Shown here: one piece after another, positions 8,212-15,852 of the stretch
How the letters are laid out: every line of letters starts with the position of its first letter
How positions within the stretch are numbered: position 1 is the stretch's first letter
Origin: UBA3263 sp964554665
GTDB lineage: Bacteria; Bacteroidota; Bacteroidia; Bacteroidales; Muribaculaceae
NCBI GenBank assembly: GCA_964554665.1
Contig: CAZKPP010000010.1
Span: 1 to 49,517, forward strand
Direction of reading: 5' to 3'
Length of the DNA stretch: 49,517 bases
The notes under the pieces: model-generated
What the model was told of the DNA's origin: nothing
Database searches by the model: none
What the model saw: the letters and a program-made list of their open reading frames with translations, nothing else
Made by a program: the position numbers and the translations under genes

Positions 8212-8508
8212 TCATGATGTGAGAATCAAGCTGCCGGATACCGAATTGCCGGCATTATCCCAGTTAGTTCCGGCTTTGGTTTCGCAGGTTTTGGCGGCTT
8301 CGTCGAGGACGGTGTAGGTTAGGGCTTGGCCGGCGTAGGTGTAGGTGAAGTCGCTGGCGAGGGCGGGGAGGGTGAGCATTAGGCCAAGCGACGAGCCTAT
8401 GGCGTCGCCGTCGGGGGCGAGATGACCTGTAATTACAATCTTTTCGCTCTGGGCCAACAGATTGCGCAGCTTCTGTATCTCTTTTTCGTTGATTATTCGC
8501 GTAATCAT
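8212..8508 (-). pseudogene. Chimeric ORF: duplicated nrnA start fused in frame to a BspA fragment
   Basis: 98-codon open frame. Codons 1-47 (8508 down to about 8368) repeat the nrnA N-terminus (MITRIINEKEIQKLRNLLAQ...SSLGLM) including the APDGDAIGSS motif. From about 8367 the frame continues into the start of a BspA-like protein: DFTYTYAGQALTYTVLDEAA matches DFTYTYEGQTLTYTVLDETA of the gene at 9579-11453. It then degenerates and stops at 8212. Neither half has a complete domain, so a functional protein is unlikely, although the copied nrnA promoter (8513-8520) is intact and the fusion may be transcribed. A recombination scar. Confidence 0.85.
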
Positions 8509-8639
8509 AGCTCAAATTTAACACAACTTCCCCACCTTCGCAACCTGTTAAAGTTTTTTTAACGAAATAACCCAGATTCCACATTTTTTTCTAACTTTGC
8601 AACCAAATCCAAATCAAGCAATGGCCACCACGCCCGCAA
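8368..8639. repeat. Duplicated nrnA 5' end and RAYT start, copy 2
   Basis: Partner of 6934-7205 (offset 1434, no gaps). Here the plus-strand RAYT gene is intact with a good TAACTTTG box at 8592-8599, while the nrnA half is truncated by the BspA junction near 8368. Confidence 0.9.
8592..8599 (+). promoter_or_regulatory. -7 box of the RAYT gene
   Basis: TAACTTTG, 21 nt before the ATG at 8621. The equivalent box in copy 1 is mutated to TAACTTTC. Confidence 0.6.
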
Positions 8640-9526
8640 GCCACAAACGCGCGTTTGCGCATAACTATCACGCCCCATTCATCTACCATCTGATTCTCAA
8701 AAAGGCAGATGGTGTTGAGCCGTTCGGCATGGTTAAAGGCGATGCTCGCATACCTCCGGGAATGCCGGGCTCAGCCCATATAGAAGAATCGGCTTTAGGC
8801 CATCTGATTGCAGGAGCCATTCTCCAAATTCAAAAAATTTTTCCAATTCTTCAAATATATCAGTTCATGGTCATGCCCGACCATATCCACATTCTTTTAC
8901 GCGTAAAGGAATGGTCGGATAAACACCTTGACGACTACATTCAAGCCCTCGTTTCAAACATCGGAACCCAATATGGACAATCGGTTTTTCAGCCCGGTTA
9001 CTGCGACAAGCCCCTGTTACTGAAACGAAGCCTCGACGGCCTTTTCAGATATATTCGCGAGAACCCGCACAGGCTCGCCATGCGGCAACAATTTCCTCAA
9101 TTTTTCCAACTCACCCGCAAACTCAAAATCGGAAATGTTGATTGCGAAGCCTACGGCAACCTCTTCCTACTGCGCAACCCCGATAAAGAGGCGGTTAAAA
9201 TCAGCAGCAAACTAACACCCGAAGACAAACTCCGCACAAAAAACGAGTTTTTGACACAAGCAGCAAAAGGCGCTGTTTTAGTTTCGCCCTTTATTTCAAA
9301 AGAAGAAAAAGCAATAAGAGCCGAAGCTGAGACAATTGGCGCCTCCGTCATTCTTCTAACCCACGAAGCCTTTGGCGAGCGCTTCAAGCCGGCCGCCCAC
9401 GACTTCAATCAATGTAGCGCCGGCCGCCTGCTGATAATCTCGCTCGGTCTCCCGCCGAAAACGCCTCTCACCCGCGCCCTCTGCCTGAAAATGAACGCCC
9501 TTGCCCAAACACTAACCGAGAAATGA
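8621..9526 (+). CDS. REP-associated tyrosine transposase (RAYT, Y1_Tnp) with extra C-terminal domain
   Basis: 301 aa from ATG 8621 (a TTG at 8597 would lie in the promoter). The N-terminal half is an IS200-like Y1 transposase: YHLILKK strand, the HUH metal motif MPDHIHILLRV (about residues 87-97), and FRYIRENPHRLA, the usual RAYT YI..NP segment, whose Tyr is a catalytic candidate. RAYTs are single-copy domesticated transposases that act on short palindromes. About 110 residues follow that core RAYTs lack, with alternating strands and helices (AVLVSPFISKEEKAIRAEAE, ASVILLTHEAF, RLLIISLGL). This suggests a small Rossmann-like or DprA-like fold, though I cannot confirm it. A perfect 17-bp palindrome begins at the stop codon. 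Confidence 0.8.
   Translation: MATTPASHKRAFAHNYHAPFIYHLILKKADGVEPFGMVKGDARIPPGMPGSAHIEESALGHLIAGAILQIQKIFPILQIYQFMVMPDHIHILLRVKEWSDKHLDDYIQALVSNIGTQYGQSVFQPGYCDKPLLLKRSLDGLFRYIRENPHRLAMRQQFPQFFQLTRKLKIGNVDCEAYGNLFLLRNPDKEAVKISSKLTPEDKLRTKNEFLTQAAKGAVLVSPFISKEEKAIRAEAETIGASVILLTHEAFGERFKPAAHDFNQCSAGRLLIISLGLPPKTPLTRALCLKMNALAQTLTEK
9214..9230 (+). repeat. Internal copy of the palindrome arm inside the RAYT gene
   Basis: aacacccgaagacaaac, identical to 9526-9542 and, inverted, to 9558-9574. The following ctccgca also recurs after 6 extra bases downstream (9549-9555). It encodes part of LTPEDKLR. Confidence 0.8.
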
Positions 9527-9580
9527 ACACCCGAAGACAAACCCACATCTCCGCAAAGTTTGTCTTCGGGTGTTTCTATT
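9526..9580. terminator. 17-bp perfect palindrome after the RAYT gene (terminator or REP-like)
   Basis: 9526-9542 and 9558-9574 are exact reverse complements (arm aacacccgaagacaaac) around a 15-nt loop. It sits between the RAYT stop and the convergent BspA stop, so it could end transcription from both sides. The same 17-nt arm also occurs inside the RAYT coding sequence at 9214-9230, which hints at a REP-like target. Confidence 0.7.
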
Positions 9581-11453
9581 AGATGCGTACTTTCTTGGTA
9601 ACGGAGTCGGTGGCTACGAGGTAGATGCCCGAGGGGAGTTCGATGCGCCCTGCCTCGCCGACATAAACCTGTGCGCCCGAAGTGTTGTAGATGAGAACGC
9701 TTTCCGCGCCCTTAACCACAATCGCGCCGTCAACTACCTCAATCTTTGTCGGCTGATTGCTCACTTCGCGGATAGCCATGAAGTTCGACCACGTCGGATG
9801 CACCTTATAGGTCTCGGCGGCGCCGTCGGGCACCACGAGCGTTGCGTTCTTGTAGGCGTTGGCGCTGAATGCCGATGCCGGGGCTTCGGCCGGAGTCTGC
9901 GACTTGGCGTGCACCTCGTCAATCCAGTGGATGCCCATAAAGGCGTTTTCGCCGATGCTTTTTACCGATTCCGGAACATGAATGGCGGCCAGACCTGTGC
10001 AGCCAAAGAATGCATAGTCACCTATGGTTTCCACAGAGTTGCCGATGGTAACCGAAGCTAAGGCGCTGCAGCCGGTAAAGGCCTCGTCGGCAATGGTGGT
10101 AACATTGTCGGGAATGGTAACTGATCGAAGCGAAGTGCAATAGCCGAACGCCAACTCGTCAACTGACTGCAAAGTCTCCGGCAGCGACACCGCCTTCAAC
10201 CCCCAGCAATTATTAAACGCCTCCTTACCAATTGCAGTTACCTTATAAGTCTCGCCCTCAAACTCAACCGTCTCCGGAATGATAATGCCCTGCAGGCCCT
10301 CATAGTTGCTCAAACTGTTCTGCTCAGCAAAGGTCACGGTGGCCGTTTTCAGCCCGTGGTTAACAATATAATTCAGACTACCTATTTTGACGGTATCCAC
10401 GGCTTCAAATCCTACGATATTAGGGAAATTCTGCCAATATTTTGCCGATTTATATGTTTCTAACGACACATCCGGAACATTCAGCGTTGCATAATCCTGA
10501 ATATTTCCAAAGGGGGTTCCCGACTCACACAATGGTGGTTGTATAGACCTTATTGTAACTGATCTTAGATACTTACAGTCAAAAGCAAAATATCCTACAG
10601 TCTCTACACCCATTGGAATATCAACCGAAACAAGACCATAACAACTGGCAAACGACCAGCCCGATATGTTTTTGACAGAATTTGGAACCACATATTCAGT
10701 TGGGATGATGGTGGGCGTGGTTGAAAGGAGACCTCCGGACGATATAGACCATTCATCTATAGTCTTTCCGGCAGGATATTGAATCAGAGTCGTGAGATCT
10801 TTATCAAACAACACTCCGTCAACAGCCACAAAATTAGCATTAGCACTATCAACGATTATTTCTTTCAAGCCCCCACATCTGGTAAATGCTCCTTGACCTA
10901 TTGACGTAACCGACTTCGGGATTGTTACGGACTTCAATCGGTTGCAATTTCGAAAGGCGAGCTCCCCTATAGTTTCCACCGAGGCGAGATTAATAGTTGA
11001 TAAAGAGAGACAGGTTTCGAATGCATAGTCAGCAATAGTTTTAACAGAATTGGGAAGATTCACTTTTGTGAGGTTAGTGCCCTGAAAGGCAAACATGCCA
11101 ATGCTTTTAACCGAAGTTCCGAAATCAACGGCGTTTACACAAGATGCATAGAAGGCTTCGCTTTCAATACTCTCAATCGTGTTTGGCAACGACACCGAGT
11201 TTAGATAACAGTTATAAAACGCAAGGTGGCCGATTCGTGTAACCGTATATTTCACACCCGCCGTAGTTGCCTCTGCCGGAACGACCACATTTCCCTTAAT
11301 ACCGGAATTTCGGCCCACCTCACATGTTTTGGCGGTTTCGTCGAGGACGGTGTAAGTTAGTGTTTGGCCCTCGTAGGTGTAGGTGAAGTCGCCGGCCGTG
11401 GCGACGATGGCGAGCAGGGAGGCCGTAAGCGATAGCAGTAAATGTCGCTTCAT
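9579..11453 (-). CDS. BspA-like leucine-rich repeat surface protein
   Basis: 624 aa. Signal peptide at residues 1-20 (MKRHLLLSLTASLLAIVATA), a short N-terminal module (DFTYTYEGQTLTYTVLDETA), then two blocks of LRR_5/BspA repeats (about residues 75-300 and 385-540), each unit reading like SVTIPDNVTTIADEAFTGCS. A shorter repeat of the N-terminal theme separates them (VKIGSLNYIVNHGLKTATVT). The tail (about 575-624: GAESVLIYNTSGAQVYVGEA, LPSGIYLVAT) looks like a type A sorting domain for type 9 secretion. BspA-type proteins are cell-surface or secreted adhesins in Bacteroidales. Upstream is a structured RNA element with its own promoter and terminator-like end, only 52 nt before the ATG. Confidence 0.9.
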   Translation of the reverse strand: MKRHLLLSLTASLLAIVATAGDFTYTYEGQTLTYTVLDETAKTCEVGRNSGIKGNVVVPAEATTAGVKYTVTRIGHLAFYNCYLNSVSLPNTIESIESEAFYASCVNAVDFGTSVKSIGMFAFQGTNLTKVNLPNSVKTIADYAFETCLSLSTINLASVETIGELAFRNCNRLKSVTIPKSVTSIGQGAFTRCGGLKEIIVDSANANFVAVDGVLFDKDLTTLIQYPAGKTIDEWSISSGGLLSTTPTIIPTEYVVPNSVKNISGWSFASCYGLVSVDIPMGVETVGYFAFDCKYLRSVTIRSIQPPLCESGTPFGNIQDYATLNVPDVSLETYKSAKYWQNFPNIVGFEAVDTVKIGSLNYIVNHGLKTATVTFAEQNSLSNYEGLQGIIIPETVEFEGETYKVTAIGKEAFNNCWGLKAVSLPETLQSVDELAFGYCTSLRSVTIPDNVTTIADEAFTGCSALASVTIGNSVETIGDYAFFGCTGLAAIHVPESVKSIGENAFMGIHWIDEVHAKSQTPAEAPASAFSANAYKNATLVVPDGAAETYKVHPTWSNFMAIREVSNQPTKIEVVDGAIVVKGAESVLIYNTSGAQVYVGEAGRIELPSGIYLVATDSVTKKVRI

Positions 11454-11504
11454 TGTGATGATTGAATGCCTCGGGGCCGACTGCGTTGGCAGTTAAGGGG
11501 TTAG

Positions 11505-11778
11505 AAAAAAATGCGTGACGGCCTTACTTGTTGCCCGCTCATCAGTTAGAGGCTCTGGAATGCCCGATAAAGGTGAACGGACAACGCAGAACCTCACGCA
11601 TGTATATGCTGCCATATAACCGCAAGAGGCATCTACCGTTGTCTCACTCCCGACTTTATCGTTGAAATTTTCCAGATTCCTAACTGTCAAGAAAGAGCGC
11701 CGAGTAAACGCATCTAAATAAATATGTCCGCATCCCACCCGCTTAACCCGCGACCGGGGCTCTGCAAAGCGGTCTGCG
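11505..11778 (-). ncRNA. Structured RNA element, copy A, upstream of BspA
   Basis: No credible protein; homologous to 39084-39386 (shared blocks include CGCAGACCG, GCCCCGGTC, TTCTTGACA, GACAACGGTAGATGCC, TTCTGCGTTGTC, GAGCCTCT, GGCAACA). Bipartite helix: 11660-11654 with 11572-11566 (GATAAAG/CTTTATC) and 11647-11637 with 11586-11580 plus 11576-11573 (GTGAGACAACG). Alternative 3' domain: 11601-11592 with 11521-11511 (ATGCGTGAGG/CC-G-TCACGCAT), 11585-11575 with 11540-11530 (11 pairs) and a small GGGC/GCCT hairpin, then seven T (11511-11505). Expected start near 11777. Either a free ncRNA of about 270 nt or an attenuator for BspA. The rest of 11454-11901 holds only the two promoters. Confidence 0.7.
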
Positions 11779-11782
11779 TTGG

Positions 11783-11814
11783 CAAAGTTAATAATTTTGC
11801 AGGTATTTAGCAAA
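11783..11814 (-). promoter_or_regulatory. Promoter of RNA element A / BspA
   Basis: Minus strand TAACTTTG (11790-11783) with TTTG (11814-11811) 20 nt upstream: a canonical -33/-7 pair. Confidence 0.75.
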
Positions 11815-11885
11815 TTGAACTTTTAATTTTTGTGAAAGCCGGCACAGTTTTTGTGGGAAAAATTGTTATAGACAGGAGAATTTTG

Positions 11886-11893
11886 TAAATTTG
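11886..11893 (+). promoter_or_regulatory. -7 box of the hflX operon promoter
   Basis: TAAATTTG ending 8 nt before the hflX ATG; a weak -33 box (ATTG, 11862-11865) lies 20 nt upstream. The leader would be only a few nucleotides long. Confidence 0.6.
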
Positions 11894-11901
11894 CAGTCTA
11901 T

Positions 11902-13131
11902 ATGAAGGATATGATTTTAAATAAGGAGGCGAATGAGCGCACGGTACTCGTGGGCCTCATCACTCCGCAGCAACCTGAGCAGAAGGCTCTGGAATATCTC
12001 GACGAACTGGCTTTTCTGGCCGATACGGCCGGCGCCGAAACGGTTAAGATTTTTACGCAAAAGCTTGACCATGCCGACCGCGTAAGTTTCGTTGGCAAAG
12101 GTAAACTACAGGAAATCAAGCAGTATGTCGAGGAAAATGAAATCGGCATGATAATTTTCGACGATGACCTGACCACGAAGCAGGTGCTCAATATCGAGCG
12201 CGAGCTGCAGATCAAGGTTCTGGACCGCACGTCGCTGATTCTCGACATTTTTGCCAAGCGCGCCCAAACGGCAACGGCGAAAACACAGGTGGAACTGGCG
12301 CAGTATCAATACCTGCTGCCACGCCTGACGCGCATGTGGACCCACCTTGAACGCCAGCGCGGCGGCATCGGCATGCGCGGCCCGGGTGAAACTCAGATCG
12401 AAACCGACCGACGCATAATCCTCGACCGCATTTCTCGCCTGAAAAAGGAGCTTGAAAGCATTGACCGCCAAAAGAATATCCAGCGCAAAAACCGCGGCAA
12501 GCTAACTCGAGTGGCGCTGGTGGGCTACACCAATGCCGGCAAGTCGACGCTGATGAACGTTTTGAGTAAAAGCGAGGTTTTTGCCGAAAACAAGCTCTTT
12601 GCCACGCTCGACACCACGGTGCGCAAGGTGATTATCGACAATCTGCCGTTCCTGCTCACAGATACCGTGGGCTTTATCCGCAAGCTGCCGACCCACCTTG
12701 TCGACTCCTTTAAGAGCACCCTCGACGAAGTTCGCGATGCCGACATATTGCTCCACGTTGTCGACATCAGCCACCCGCAGTTTGAGGAGCAGATTGAAGT
12801 TGTTAACAAAACCTTGCAGGAAATTTGCGGCGCCGGCGAAAAGCCCGTAATAATGGTGTTCAATAAAATCGACGCCTTTAAGTTCACCCCCAAGGATGCC
12901 GACGACCTTACGCCCCGCACCCGCGAAAACATTCCGCTCGAAGAACTCGAACAGACATGGATGGCCAAGCTCAACGGCAAATGCGCTTTCATATCGGCGA
13001 AAAAAGACATTGGCATCGACAACCTGAAGCGGATGATATATGACGATGCCAAGGCCATTCACATGGAGCGCTTCCCCTACAACGATTTCCTATATCAAAC
13101 CTACGACGACCTCAACGACCAACCCGAATAA
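11902..13131 (+). CDS. hflX: GTPase HflX
   Basis: 409 aa. Ribosome-associated GTPase that splits stalled or hibernating 70S ribosomes. Visible: N-terminal HflX domain (TVLVGLITPQQPEQKALEYL; DRVSFVGKGKLQEI), the GMRGPGETQIETDRR linker (about residues 155-169), then the GTPase domain with Walker A GYTNAGKSTLMNVL (about 208-221), switch II DTVGFIRKLP (about 253-262) and NKID (about 319). Length is normal. It opens a long co-directional operon: the next gene starts 5 nt after its stop. The start at 11902 is chosen because the promoter box ends at 11893; ATG 11911 is a possible alternative. Confidence 0.95.
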   Translation: MKDMILNKEANERTVLVGLITPQQPEQKALEYLDELAFLADTAGAETVKIFTQKLDHADRVSFVGKGKLQEIKQYVEENEIGMIIFDDDLTTKQVLNIERELQIKVLDRTSLILDIFAKRAQTATAKTQVELAQYQYLLPRLTRMWTHLERQRGGIGMRGPGETQIETDRRIILDRISRLKKELESIDRQKNIQRKNRGKLTRVALVGYTNAGKSTLMNVLSKSEVFAENKLFATLDTTVRKVIIDNLPFLLTDTVGFIRKLPTHLVDSFKSTLDEVRDADILLHVVDISHPQFEEQIEVVNKTLQEICGAGEKPVIMVFNKIDAFKFTPKDADDLTPRTRENIPLEELEQTWMAKLNGKCAFISAKKDIGIDNLKRMIYDDAKAIHMERFPYNDFLYQTYDDLNDQPE

Positions 13132-13136
13132 TCATT

Positions 13137-14210
13137 ATGGCACTCACCGACTTAGAACCAATCATTGATCGCACAACCGATCCTATTATAATTGCCGGCC
13201 CCTGCTCGGCCGAAAGTGAAGAACAGCTGCTCGAAACCGCCGCCGAACTCGCCGCAAACGGAATCAAGATTCTCCGCGCCGGAATTTGGAAGCCGCGCAC
13301 CAAACCGGGCGGCTTTGAAGGCGTAGGCAAACCGGGCCTGGCATGGATGGCCAAGGCCAAGCAGATCTACGGCATGAAAACCGCCACGGAAGTGGCCACG
13401 CGCCAACACGTTATCGACGCCCTCGAAAGCGGCATCGACATTTTGTGGATCGGCGCTCGCACCTCGGCCAACCCCTTTGCCATGCAGGAAATTGCCGACA
13501 CGCTCAAGGAGTTGGGCGCAACCAACGTGCCGGTGTTCGTCAAGAACCCCGTCAATCCCGACCTTGAGCTCTGGATTGGCGCTTTGGAGCGTCTCCACAA
13601 TGCCGGACTCCGTCGCCTCGGCGCCATTCACCGCGGATTTTCGGCCTACGGCAAACACCTCTACCGCAACCTGCCGCAATGGCACATTCCGATTGAGCTG
13701 CGCCGCCGCTTCCCCGACCTGCCCGTGATTTGCGACCCCTCGCACATCGGCGGCAAGCGCGAACTGGTGTCGCCGCTGAGCCAGCAGGCTCTTGACATGG
13801 GCTTCATGGGCCTGATTATTGAAAGCCACTGCGACCCCGACTGCGCGCTGAGCGACAAAGCCCAGCAGGTTACGCCCGATGTGCTCAACTACATTCTGTC
13901 GCAATTAGTTGTGCGCGACCTTCAGGGCACCACCGAAGGATTGGCATCGCTGCGCCGCCAGATCGACGACGTAGACTCCGAACTGGTTGAGCTGCTGGCC
14001 AAGCGCATGAGAATTTCGCGCGACATCGGCCAGTTCAAGAAGGAACACCGCATGTCGGTACTTCAGATGAGCCGCCACGATGAAATAATGAAGTCGCGTT
14101 GCGCAGCCGCCAAAGAGCTCGACATGTCGCCCGAATTTATGAAGACGGTTCTTCAAGCCATTCACGAAGAATCAGTGCGCCAACAGATTGAAGTATTCAA
14201 CAAGCGATGA
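13137..14210 (+). CDS. aroF: Bifunctional 3-deoxy-7-phosphoheptulonate synthase / chorismate mutase
   Basis: 357 aa, two enzymes in one chain. Residues 1-260 form a KDO8P-synthase-like (type I beta) DAHP synthase joining PEP and erythrose-4-phosphate: IIIAGPCSAESEEQ near the start, AGIWKPRTKPGGFEGVG, GARTSANPFAMQEIA, KNPVNPDLELWIGALERL and ICDPSHIGGKRELV, the usual metal and phosphate sites. Residues 265-357 are an AroQ-type chorismate mutase (RRQIDDVDSELVELLAKRM, then QMSRHDEIMKSR and the closing HEESVRQQ). The fused form may allow feedback control of entry into the pathway. tyrA follows with a 4-nt ATGA overlap, so chorismate is directed to tyrosine within the operon. The exact gene name varies; aroF/aroG-like. 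Confidence 0.93.
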   Translation: MALTDLEPIIDRTTDPIIIAGPCSAESEEQLLETAAELAANGIKILRAGIWKPRTKPGGFEGVGKPGLAWMAKAKQIYGMKTATEVATRQHVIDALESGIDILWIGARTSANPFAMQEIADTLKELGATNVPVFVKNPVNPDLELWIGALERLHNAGLRRLGAIHRGFSAYGKHLYRNLPQWHIPIELRRRFPDLPVICDPSHIGGKRELVSPLSQQALDMGFMGLIIESHCDPDCALSDKAQQVTPDVLNYILSQLVVRDLQGTTEGLASLRRQIDDVDSELVELLAKRMRISRDIGQFKKEHRMSVLQMSRHDEIMKSRCAAAKELDMSPEFMKTVLQAIHEESVRQQIEVFNKR

Positions 14211-14980
14211 AAATACTGATTCTCGGAGCCGGCAAAATGGGGTCGTTTTTCTGCGACCTGCTGTCGTTTGCCCACGACGTTGCAATCTACGACCCCGATT
14301 CCGAACGCCTTAGATTCACCTTTAACTGCCGCCGGTTTGCATCGCTCGACGAAGTTAAGGACTTTGATCCTGAAATCGTTATCAACTGCGCGACGGTAAA
14401 ATACACCCTCGACGCGTTCCACGCCGTTTTGCCCTACATTTCGGAGCGCTGCCTGCTCAGCGACATTGCTTCCGTCAAAACCGGCCTGCCCGAGTTTTAT
14501 GCCGGATGCGGCCATCCGTTTGTCAGCACCCACCCGATGTTTGGCCCGACGTTTGCGTCGCTCAGCAACCTCAGCAACGAAAACGCCATAATAATTAAGG
14601 AGGGTGATGCGCTGGGCCGCGCGTTTTTCAAGCAGCTATATTCCGACCTGCACCTGCACGTTGAGGAATACACGTTTGCCGAACACGACGAAACCGTTGC
14701 CTACTCGCTGTCGATTCCTTTTGCATCGACCTTGGTGTTTGCCGGGGTTATGAAACACCAGTCGGCGCCCGGCACCACCTTCAAGCGCCATCTAGCCATA
14801 GCCCACGGCCTGATGAGCGAAGACGACTACCTGCTCACCGAAATTCTTTTCAACCCCCACTCTATCGACCAGATAGACAAGATTCAAGAGCAGCTGTCGA
14901 CCCTTCGCAAGCTCATTGAGGCCAAGGACTCCGACGGCATGAAACAGTTTTTGGACCGCGTTCGCGGCAATCTGAAATGA
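14207..14980 (+). CDS. tyrA: Prephenate dehydrogenase
   Basis: 257 aa. NAD(P)-dependent oxidative decarboxylation of prephenate to 4-hydroxyphenylpyruvate for tyrosine synthesis. Visible: Rossmann start MKILILGAGKMGSFFCDLLS with the GxGxxG pattern, CLLSDIASVKTG (about residues 84-95), HPFVSTHPMFGPTFASL (the prephenate-binding HPMFGP segment, about 103-119) and the later helical dimer domain. Short compared with fused TyrA proteins, since the mutase is on the preceding gene. Both ends overlap neighbours by 4 nt (ATGA), showing tight coupling. Confidence 0.92.
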   Translation: MKILILGAGKMGSFFCDLLSFAHDVAIYDPDSERLRFTFNCRRFASLDEVKDFDPEIVINCATVKYTLDAFHAVLPYISERCLLSDIASVKTGLPEFYAGCGHPFVSTHPMFGPTFASLSNLSNENAIIIKEGDALGRAFFKQLYSDLHLHVEEYTFAEHDETVAYSLSIPFASTLVFAGVMKHQSAPGTTFKRHLAIAHGLMSEDDYLLTEILFNPHSIDQIDKIQEQLSTLRKLIEAKDSDGMKQFLDRVRGNLK

Positions 14981-15852
14981 CGCGCACCGGAGCCTGGATC
15001 GAAGCCATGAGGCTGCGCACTCTGCCGGTGAGCCTCTCAGGCGTGTTGTCCGCAGTTGGTTTCGTTGCCGCCGAAGGCCACGAAATCAGTTGGCTGTGGG
15101 CCGGCATATGTCTTGTGTTTGCCCTTTTAGCCCAGATAGTGTCGAACTTCGCCAACGAATATTTCGACTATCGCGACGGCATCGACGCCGTCGACAGCCG
15201 CCGCGGCCCCCAGCGCGGAGTGGCCAACGGCGTAATCGCCCCCAAGTCAATGCTCCGGGCCACTTTCGGAGTGCTCTCCGCCGCCTGCCTCATCGGGTTG
15301 TTTACCATTTTGCGCGGCGGGTGGGCAATGCTGCCTTTCGGCATCATCATTGCCCTCTGCGCCATAGGCTATTCGGCGGGCCCCTACCCTTTTTCGCGCC
15401 ATTGCCTGGGCGAAGTGGCCGTTATTTTGCTCTACGGCCTCGCGCCGGTGGTTCTTACCATCTACCTGCTTTCGCTCACCCTCCCGCCGAGGGCCTTTAT
15501 ACTCGGCGCCGCCATAGGATTTTGGGGCGCTATGGTATTGCTCATCAATAACTATCGCGACATTGAACCTGACCGCCGGAGCGGCAAACGAACCGTTTCG
15601 ACCGTTATCGGCCCTCAGGGATCTGCCCTGCTCTACTGCGCACTCGGCCAGTTTGCCGGCCTGGGCCTATGGCTTGGCGGCGGCATGAGCTGGGGCCTGC
15701 TGCCGGTAATTCCGATGGTGCTCGGCATGGTTGGCGGCTACGTTATGTGGCGCGGCGGCCTCAGCGGCCCGCAATGCACCAGGCTGCTTGCCCTCACCTC
15801 CGTTCTCATGTTTATCGCAACCTTTTTTCAAACCATATTAGCCCTGCTATGA
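14977..15852 (+). CDS. menA: 1,4-dihydroxy-2-naphthoate polyprenyltransferase
   Basis: 291 aa, about eight to nine membrane helices. UbiA-superfamily enzyme that prenylates dihydroxynaphthoate in menaquinone synthesis. First Asp-rich motif NFANEYFDYRDGIDAVDSRR (about residues 51-70) and second motif NNYRDIEPDRRSGKRT (about 191-206) bind Mg-prenyl diphosphate. WIEAMRLRTLPVSL at the start is typical of MenA. It uses chorismate-derived substrate, so its place after the DAHP synthase and tyrA is functionally sensible. 4-nt overlaps with tyrA and with holB. Confidence 0.93.
   Translation: MTRTGAWIEAMRLRTLPVSLSGVLSAVGFVAAEGHEISWLWAGICLVFALLAQIVSNFANEYFDYRDGIDAVDSRRGPQRGVANGVIAPKSMLRATFGVLSAACLIGLFTILRGGWAMLPFGIIIALCAIGYSAGPYPFSRHCLGEVAVILLYGLAPVVLTIYLLSLTLPPRAFILGAAIGFWGAMVLLINNYRDIEPDRRSGKRTVSTVIGPQGSALLYCALGQFAGLGLWLGGGMSWGLLPVIPMVLGMVGGYVMWRGGLSGPQCTRLLALTSVLMFIATFFQTILALL

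Noticed and set aside
11493..11813. 106-aa frame on the minus strand over RNA element A
   Set aside because: Starts with a TTG upstream of the promoter's -7 box and runs through the terminator-like stem; no matching frame in copy B.
15669..15848. 60-codon N-terminal extension of holB
   Set aside because: It lies entirely within menA; the ATG at 15849 with a 4-nt overlap and the motif PGHADAKRRLVE directly after it is the normal start.
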